DNA of 8,416 nucleotides from Acidobacteriota bacterium (GTDB lineage: Bacteria; Acidobacteriota; Terriglobia; UBA7540): positions 1-8,416 of the forward strand of contig QHZK01000138.1 of assembly GCA_003224635.1 (NCBI GenBank), read 5' to 3'. Both the position numbers and the translations under genes were made by a program. Positions 1 to 3,864 of this stretch are shown piece after piece (the stretch's first letter is position 1; every line of letters starts with the position of its first letter). The notes below the pieces were generated by a model, which worked only from the letters and a program-made list of their open reading frames with translations, was not told the origin of the DNA and did not search any database.

Positions 1-60
1 GATTCGACCCCGGTGGTCGGGAGTGAAGATTGTGGATTCAGGGCCATCGACTTCGGAAAC

Positions 61-160
61 GATGAATGATGAACGATGAAGAATATGAAGAATGAATGAT
101 GAATCGCCACGGGGTTTCGTTCACCATTCACCATTCATCATTGTTCGGTCACCGCTCATT
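61..160. repeat. Degenerate heptamer array with inverted arms (array 1)
   Basis: The left arm (61-104) reads as 7-base units GATGAAT, GATGAAC, GATGAAG, a 9-base irregular unit, AATGAAT and GATGAAT. After a 14-base centre (105-118) the right arm (119-160) carries the inverse sense: GTTCACC, ATTCACC, ATTCATC, ATTGTTC, GGTCACC, GCTCATT. AATGATGAAT at 95-104 is perfectly complementary to ATTCATCATT at 133-142, so a hairpin can form, and the tandem units allow several registers. Bases 1-60 before it show no clear gene. The repeat is seen directly; its function is unknown. Confidence 0.75.
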
Positions 161-165
161 ATTTC

Positions 166-195
166 TTTACGCCGCCTAAGGCAAGCCATTATACT
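166..195 (+). promoter_or_regulatory. Candidate sigma70-type promoter for the SDR gene
   Basis: A TTTACG -35-like hexamer (166-171) and a TATACT -10-like hexamer (190-195, five of six matches to consensus) are separated by 18 bases. Transcription would begin near 202, giving a leader of about 70 bases before the SDR start. The site lies just after repeat array 1, the only open non-coding stretch before the gene. Hexamer matching alone gives many false positives, so this is tentative. Confidence 0.4.
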
Positions 196-272
196 GGTGC
201 GCTTTTCGAGCGGCAAAAATCTTTTGGGCGGATTGGTGCCGCCAGTCCGAACGCGGGCCGAACGCGGGGACG

Positions 273-1040
273 ATGAGCCGTGATTTCATTCCTGACAGGT
301 TTCGCGACCAGGTGGCGCTGGGGGTGGGAGGCGCGCAGGGCATCGGCAAGGCGATCGCGGTGCGGCTCGGGCGCGAGGGCGCGCGTGTCGTCATCGCCGA
401 TATCGACCGGCCGATGATGGCGCGCGCCGCAGGCGAACTGTCGGATGAGGGCGGCCGAGCGCGACAGGTTCTTTGCGACGTGCGAAAGCCGCGGCAGGTG
501 AATCGGATGGTCGAGCAGGCGGTCCGCTGGCACGGCAGGGTCGATGTGCTGATGTACATCGCCGGCGTCGGCAAGACGGCGCCGTTCACGAGGACCGACG
601 AGCGCCACTGGGACTGGACGGTGGACACGAACCTCAAGGGTGCGTTTCTTGTGGCGCGCGCGGTCGTGCCTCACATGATCAAGCGGCGGCGGGGGAAGCT
701 CGTCTTCATGGCCTCGACCAACAGTTGGGACGCGGAAGCGGAACTGGCGCCCTACAACGCCTCGAAGGCGGGGGTCTTCTTGCTGGCCAAGACGCTGGCG
801 CGCGAGCTCGGTCCTTACGGCATCAACTCGAACGCCGTCGGCCCTGGTCTGATTCGAACCCGCCTCACCGCGCCTCTGCTGAAGGATCGCAAATTCATGC
901 GCAAGTATCAGAATCTCATACCGCTCGGGCGTGTCGGTGAACCCGAAGACATTGCCGGGCCGGCGACGTTTCTGGCCTCGCCAGACGCAGACTATGTGAA
1001 CGGAGTTCTGCTGTTTGTGGACGGAGGGCAGCTTGCTTGA
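273..1040 (+). CDS. SDR family NAD(P)-dependent oxidoreductase
   Basis: A 255-residue classical short-chain dehydrogenase/reductase, a cytosolic Rossmann-fold enzyme that interconverts alcohols and ketones; the substrate cannot be told. The glycine-rich loop is GGAQGIG (19-25). Asp43 at the end of the second strand suggests NAD(H) rather than NADP(H). The catalytic tetrad is Asn120, Ser148, Tyr161 and Lys165, with the usual 13-residue Ser-Tyr spacing and YxxxK. The C-terminal VNGVLLFVDGG matches the family signature. Two motifs deviate: the Thr of TGxxxGxG is Val18, and the NNAG motif reads YIAG (95-98). Length is typical. The ATG at 273 follows a weak GGGGA Shine-Dalgarno. A RidA gene lies 85 bases downstream across a heptamer array whose first bases are this gene's stop codon. 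The family call is secure. Confidence 0.93.
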   Translation: MSRDFIPDRFRDQVALGVGGAQGIGKAIAVRLGREGARVVIADIDRPMMARAAGELSDEGGRARQVLCDVRKPRQVNRMVEQAVRWHGRVDVLMYIAGVGKTAPFTRTDERHWDWTVDTNLKGAFLVARAVVPHMIKRRRGKLVFMASTNSWDAEAELAPYNASKAGVFLLAKTLARELGPYGINSNAVGPGLIRTRLTAPLLKDRKFMRKYQNLIPLGRVGEPEDIAGPATFLASPDADYVNGVLLFVDGGQLA

Positions 1041-1108
1041 AATGGTGAATTGTGAATTATGAATGGTGAATTCTGAACTCTGAACCTTGAATCCCGAATC
1101 CTGATCCT
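1038..1108. repeat. Degenerate heptamer array starting at the SDR stop codon (array 2)
   Basis: From 1046 the sequence divides without a gap into nine 7-base units: TGAATTG, TGAATTA, TGAATGG, TGAATTC, TGAACTC, TGAACCT, TGAATCC, CGAATCC, TGATCCT. An eight-base first unit (1038-1045) begins with the TGA that terminates the SDR gene. The units drift from TGAATT to TGAATCC along the array, as in tandem repeats that diversify locally. There is no inverted arm here, unlike arrays 1 and 3. The array ends 17 bases before the RidA start and leaves that gene's Shine-Dalgarno intact. Function unknown. Confidence 0.85.
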
Positions 1109-1125
1109 GGCACCGGGAGATTAAC

Positions 1126-1518
1126 ATGCGCAAAGTGATTCGTACGACTCATGCTCCCCGTCCGCGGGGCGTCTACTCGCAGGCGATTGTCGACGGCGAT
1201 TTCGTCTTTGTGGCTGGTCAGGGGCCGATCAATCCCGTGACCAACGAGCTCGAACTCGGCGATATCCGCTCGGAAACCCGGCGGACGCTCAAGAACATTC
1301 AGGCGATCCTCGAAGCGTCCGAGTGCACGCTGAAGGATATCGTAAGGATCGGCGTCTTTCTGGCCGACCTGAAGGATTTCGACGCCATGAACGAGGTCTT
1401 CAGACAGTTCTTCCCCGAGGATCCCCCGGCCCGCACCACGGTAGGGTGCGCGTTGCCGAAGATCAAGATTGAGATTGACTGCATCGCGCGGCGGCGCAAG
1501 CCGGGCGAGCAGCGGTAG
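1126..1518 (+). CDS. RidA family enamine/imine deaminase (YjgF/YER057c/UK114)
   Basis: 130 residues, the usual length for RidA proteins. These form cytosolic trimers and hydrolyse reactive enamines/imines such as 2-aminoacrylate, made by PLP-dependent serine and threonine dehydratases, to the keto acid plus ammonia. Family marks are the N-terminal HAPRPRGVYSQA (9-20) with Tyr17, VAGQGP (29-34), and the C-terminal PPARTTVG then LPKIKIEIDCIA, with Arg103 and Glu116 at the positions of the active-site Arg and Glu of archetypal RidA. The position of E. coli Cys107 is Thr105 here. A GGGAG Shine-Dalgarno (1115-1119) sits six bases before the ATG. It lies between an SDR gene and a D-serine-dehydratase-like gene, which fits detoxification of that enzyme's product. 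Other Rid subgroups act on different imines, so the exact substrate is open. Confidence 0.93.
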   Translation: MRKVIRTTHAPRPRGVYSQAIVDGDFVFVAGQGPINPVTNELELGDIRSETRRTLKNIQAILEASECTLKDIVRIGVFLADLKDFDAMNEVFRQFFPEDPPARTTVGCALPKIKIEIDCIARRRKPGEQR

Positions 1519-1557
1519 GACCACGCCTGAGCCGACAGACATGCCGTGAGGACAAAC

Positions 1558-1893
1558 ATGGTCTCATCGTTAGAAGAGGCGATGCCTTTCTTTAGCCAGT
1601 GGAAGAGCGAGAGAACGCCTCTGGACATTGTCTTCTCGGACCAGGGAGTGGGTCTCAAGTTTTCAGGTTTTTTGTTGAAGGCCTCGCGCGAGGACGGACT
1701 GGTCGTGGCCAACGACGAGTCGCTCGAGGCTGTGTTGACGGTCTCGCTGCGCTGGGTCCGGTCTCTCAGCTTCGCCGATGCGCGTGAGGCCCCCGAGGAG
1801 CATCGGCGGCTGGTAGAATCCAGCATCGACTGTGCGTGGGAGATTACGTTGGTCAAGGGCGCGAAATTGGCGCTGTATGCGCGACGAGGGTAG
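1558..1893 (+). CDS. Unrecognised small protein, 111 residues
   Basis: I do not recognise this protein. The frame is open from a GTG at 1546, but the ATG at 1558 is the better start because GAGGA (1548-1552) is placed five bases before it. It starts MVSSLEEAMPFFSQWK, probably an amphipathic helix, followed by alternating hydrophobic stretches (PLDIVFSDQGVGLKFSGFLL, DGLVVANDE, LEAVLTVSL, WEITLVKGAKLALYA) that suggest a small beta-sheet or barrel domain. No signal peptide, membrane segment, Cys pair or catalytic motif is evident. It begins 39 bases after the RidA stop in the same direction, so co-transcription is likely. Codon use resembles the neighbours and supports a real gene. Confidence 0.7.
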   Translation: MVSSLEEAMPFFSQWKSERTPLDIVFSDQGVGLKFSGFLLKASREDGLVVANDESLEAVLTVSLRWVRSLSFADAREAPEEHRRLVESSIDCAWEITLVKGAKLALYARRG

Positions 1894-1905
1894 CGGTCGA
1901 AACAC

Positions 1906-1994
1906 CTGTAGCGCAGAGTCGCTGATTTTGCGACTCTGCGGCTCTTCCTGAGCCGAACCGCAGAGTCCCAGACCCAGGGACTCTGCGTTACCAG
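1906..1994. repeat. REPIN-like pair of inverted hairpin units
   Basis: Unit A (1906-1944) contains a perfect 11-bp stem, CGCAGAGTCGC at 1912-1922 with GCGACTCTGCG at 1930-1940, and a 7-base loop TGATTTT. Unit B (1950-1994) contains CGCAGAGTCCC at 1959-1969 and GGGACTCTGCG at 1977-1987, again with a 7-base loop. Read on the opposite strand, unit B aligns with unit A from CTG(G)TA to GGCTC, so the element is two copies of one unit in inverted orientation around TTCCT. GGCTC (1940-1944) and GAGCC (1950-1954) can also pair, giving three adjacent hairpins. The two stems differ by a swapped G-C/C-G pair. There is no T tract, so it is not a standard intrinsic terminator. Confidence 0.8.
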
Positions 1995-2016
1995 CGGTAG
2001 GGGGGAGGGACCGCTG
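1992..2016 (+). promoter_or_regulatory. Hairpin with purine-rich loop ahead of the DSD-like gene
   Basis: CAGCGGT (1992-1998) and ACCGCTG (2010-2016) form a 7-bp stem around an 11-base loop of A and G only, AGGGGGGAGGG. A second AGCGGT at 1892-1897 could compete for ACCGCT, giving an alternative long-range pairing that encloses the REPIN-like element. The hairpin ends 12 bases before the GGAGG Shine-Dalgarno (2029-2033) of the next gene, so it would lie in that gene's leader or in the intercistronic RNA. The structure is visible; a regulatory role is inference. Confidence 0.4.
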
Positions 2017-2038
2017 ACCGTGAAGCCTGGAGGTTTCC

Positions 2039-3142
2039 ATGCATTATCGAGAACTTTCGACGCCGGCGCTGACCATCGACCTGGACATCCTGGAGCGCAA
2101 TCTCGACCGGATGGCGCGCTACTGCCGAGAGCACAATCTGGGCCTGCGCCCTCATACCAAGACCCATAAGACCGTGGAAGTGGCGAGGCTCCAGCTCGAG
2201 CGCGGCGCCGTGGGCCTGACCGTCGCCAAGGTCGGCGAGGCCGAGGTGATGGCCTCGGCGGCCGCGACCGAGCCGCCCGAAATCCTGGTGGCCTATCCGA
2301 TTTATGGCGGCGAGAAGTTGCGACGCCTCTCCGAGCTCGCACTCGCGCGGAGGATCCTTCTGTCGCTCGACAGCGAGGTGACGGCGCAGGAGCTCTCGCG
2401 CGCGGCTACCGCGCAAGGCGCCACCTTCGGGGTGTTGGTGGAGTTTGACTCAGGGCTCAGGCGCTGCGGCCTCGAGCCCGGGCCGGCCTGCCTGGAGCTC
2501 GCCAAGAAGGTTGAGGCGCTGCCGGGACTGAAGTTTCGCGGCCTCATGACCTACTACGGGAACATCTGGGGGACCGAACCCGAGCGCCGCGACGAAACCG
2601 GGCGGGTGGCAACGCGCGTCGGGCAGGCGCTCAAGGCTTTTGTCGAGGCCCGCATGCCCGTGCCGATCGTCTCCGGCGGATCGACTCCCTCGGCTCAGCT
2701 CTCGCACGAGATTCCGGGAATCACGGAAATCAGGCCTGGGACGTACGCCTACAATGACCTCAACACCTTTTATCAAGGAGCGTGCGGGCTCGAAGATTGC
2801 GCGGCGCGCGTGGTCGCGACCGTGGTTTCGACTGCGGTACCGGGCCGGGCCATGATCGACGCCGGATCGAAGACCCTCTCTTCCGACGCGCTCGGTTCCG
2901 GGCCCAAGACCGGGCACGGCTACGTGGTTGAAGCGCCGGACGCCAAGCTGATCAAGCTCAACGAGGAGCACGGTCACCTGGATATTACCGACTCCGCCCA
3001 CCGGTTCCGCGTGGGTGAGGTCGTTACCGTGATTCCCAACCACGTCTGTACGTGCGTCAACATGCACGATGAGGCGTTTCTGTTGTGCAACCAGGAAGTG
3101 GTGGGCTGCTGGCGCGTGGCGGCGAGGGGCAAGATCCGGTAG
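2039..3142 (+). CDS. PLP-dependent D-serine dehydratase / D-threonine aldolase family enzyme
   Basis: 367 residues, usual for fold-type III PLP enzymes with an alanine-racemase-like barrel and a C-terminal D-serine-dehydratase-like beta domain. Known members remove water and ammonia from D-serine or D-threo-3-hydroxyaspartate, or cleave D-threonine to glycine and acetaldehyde. RPHTKTHK (37-44) holds Lys41, the expected Schiff-base lysine. VEFDSGLRRCG, SGGSTPS and RPGTYAYND are family motifs. Near the end, PNHVC gives His335 and Cys337 at the metal-binding positions. The His/Cys pair resembles zinc D-serine dehydratases, whereas D-threonine aldolases use His/Asp. The start is firm: GGAGG lies five bases before the ATG. 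A RidA gene two genes upstream fits a dehydratase releasing aminoacrylate. The family is secure; dehydratase over aldolase is inferred. Confidence 0.9.
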   Translation: MHYRELSTPALTIDLDILERNLDRMARYCREHNLGLRPHTKTHKTVEVARLQLERGAVGLTVAKVGEAEVMASAAATEPPEILVAYPIYGGEKLRRLSELALARRILLSLDSEVTAQELSRAATAQGATFGVLVEFDSGLRRCGLEPGPACLELAKKVEALPGLKFRGLMTYYGNIWGTEPERRDETGRVATRVGQALKAFVEARMPVPIVSGGSTPSAQLSHEIPGITEIRPGTYAYNDLNTFYQGACGLEDCAARVVATVVSTAVPGRAMIDAGSKTLSSDALGSGPKTGHGYVVEAPDAKLIKLNEEHGHLDITDSAHRFRVGEVVTVIPNHVCTCVNMHDEAFLLCNQEVVGCWRVAARGKIR

Positions 3143-3536
3143 CGACTAGGTAATTAGTCAGTTAATTTTACTACAGTATACTTTCTGCGTCGACGCGGAG
3201 TTTCGCAGTGTCCCGCCCGTCGCATCGTTTTCCCGAGCCGTGTGCTCATCACGCGACAGATTAACTCTAAAGTACAGATCATAACCAAAGAGCTACGTCA
3301 TCTCTTGCTTTATGCTGGCTAGATGATTAACCATCGACGTATGTTGCTGAATTAACTGAAGTTGACTGTCAACGTCCGGTTGCGTTGTCGTCCCACGCTG
3401 GGTACCGATCTGAGTTGTCTTCGAGTTATTGTTTTTTCAGCTCGACATCGAAGCTTTGGCAATTGCATTGCCCTTCGTGAGGTTGCACGCGCATTCGACA
3501 AGCTCGAGTAGAGATTGCAGGGGAGGGAATGTTCGC
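3143..3536. other. 394-bp non-coding gap, AT-richer than its surroundings
   Basis: I see no convincing gene here on either strand. The stretch is visibly richer in A and T than the flanking genes. ATTAAC or its complement occurs four times (3161, 3260, 3326, 3351). TATACT at 3177-3182 resembles a -10 box but lacks a good -35 at the right distance. A 6-bp hairpin, GGCAAT (3458-3463) with ATTGCC (3467-3472), lies nearer the next gene. The frame of the next gene is open back to 3429, but that extension shows no recognisable protein and has no better start. A promoter for the zinc-ribbon gene probably lies here; I could not place it. Confidence 0.5.
3361..3373. promoter_or_regulatory. Palindrome GTTGAC-T-GTCAAC, possible operator
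   Basis: A perfect 6+1+6 palindrome. It contains a TTGACT that resembles a -35 box, but no -10 box follows at 16-18 bases. Perfect odd palindromes of this size in a gap upstream of a gene can be binding sites for dimeric regulators. No second copy was seen in the window, so the call rests on symmetry alone. Confidence 0.25.
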
Positions 3537-3716
3537 ATGATCACGTGTCGCAAGTGCGGTTGGTTGGGAGCGAACGAAGATCGCAAATTTGGAGCCTGTC
3601 CGGAGTGCGGCGGGCGCAAATTCGCTGACAACGTTGAACTGTGGGCGGAAAAAGCCGCCTGGGCCGTGCTGATCAGTTTCGTCGCCTACGTCGTTACCTT
3701 CGTCTCATTGGGCTGA
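3537..3716 (+). CDS. Small zinc-ribbon membrane protein, 59 residues
   Basis: The N-terminal half is a compact zinc ribbon with CRKC (Cys4, Cys7) and CPEC (Cys21, Cys24), two knuckles that would bind one zinc ion. The C-terminal third, about residues 41-58 (WAVLISFVAYVVTFVSLG), is one hydrophobic segment ending at the stop, so the protein is probably tail-anchored with the ribbon in the cytoplasm. The ATG at 3537 is chosen because the zinc ribbon starts at once and GGAGGG (3522-3527) lies about nine bases upstream. The frame is open further back, but that part looks non-coding. Function unknown; such microproteins may act as membrane adaptors. It is flanked by a long gap and a GC hairpin, so it may be transcribed alone. 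Confidence 0.72.
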   Translation: MITCRKCGWLGANEDRKFGACPECGGRKFADNVELWAEKAAWAVLISFVAYVVTFVSLG

Positions 3717-3738
3717 TGACCTCACCATGTTTGGACTG

Positions 3739-3763
3739 GGAGCGCGGGCGTCCCGCCCGCTCC
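3739..3763 (+). repeat. GC-rich hairpin after the zinc-ribbon gene
   Basis: GCGGGCG (3744-3750) and CGCCCGC (3754-3760) form a perfect 7-bp stem with a TCC loop. Three more pairs, GGA (3739-3741) with TCC (3761-3763), extend it across a two-base bulge. It begins 22 bases after the stop codon, so it could help end transcription, but no T tract follows. The sequence looks like a dispersed intergenic repeat; a similar GTCCCGCCCG string occurs near 3209-3218. Confidence 0.5.
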
Positions 3764-3831
3764 GACCTGCCCGGCCTCGCACCTCACACCAACATTCACT
3801 CGATATGAGCCAACCGGCGCTGAGTGACCTG

Positions 3832-3859
3832 TTGACACCCACGAATCAGCTTGTAGGAT
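3832..3859 (+). promoter_or_regulatory. Possible promoter overlapping the transglycosylase start
   Basis: A consensus -35, TTGACA (3832-3837), is followed after 16 bases by TAGGAT (3854-3859), four of six matches to a -10 box. The same bases include AGGA (3855-3858), which sits six bases before the GTG start and reads as a Shine-Dalgarno. Both roles cannot be served by one transcript: initiation near 3866 would yield a leaderless message. One of the two readings is probably chance. Confidence 0.3.
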
Positions 3860-3864
3860 GAAGG

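Noticed and set aside
1..69. Frame open from base 1 to a TGA at 67-69, possibly the end of an upstream gene whose stop falls in the first unit of array 1
   Set aside because: Only 22 codons with no recognisable motif, and another frame is open too. It would fit the stop-codon pattern of arrays 2 and 3, but the evidence is too thin to call.
61..160. Heptamer arrays considered as CRISPR arrays
   Set aside because: Units are 7 bases, degenerate and contiguous with no spacers, and no cas genes are present.
189..1133. Long open frame on the - strand across the SDR gene
   Set aside because: Antisense shadow of a high-GC gene; the translation is rich in Arg, His and Pro with no family features, while the + strand has a full SDR.
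1299..2342. 347-codon open frame on the - strand
   Set aside because: Crosses four + strand features, including two good genes and the hairpin element, and its low-complexity Arg/Ser-rich protein looks spurious.
3177..3182. TATACT as a -10 box for a promoter after the DSD-like gene
   Set aside because: No acceptable -35 at 16-18 bases upstream and no gene nearby downstream.
3429..3536. Upstream extension of the zinc-ribbon protein by 36 residues
   Set aside because: The extension has no domain features and spans AT-richer gap sequence; the ATG at 3537 has a purine-rich site upstream and begins directly at the zinc ribbon.
3739..3763. GC hairpin as a Rho-independent terminator
   Set aside because: No T tract follows; kept only as a repeat/hairpin with possible 3'-end role.
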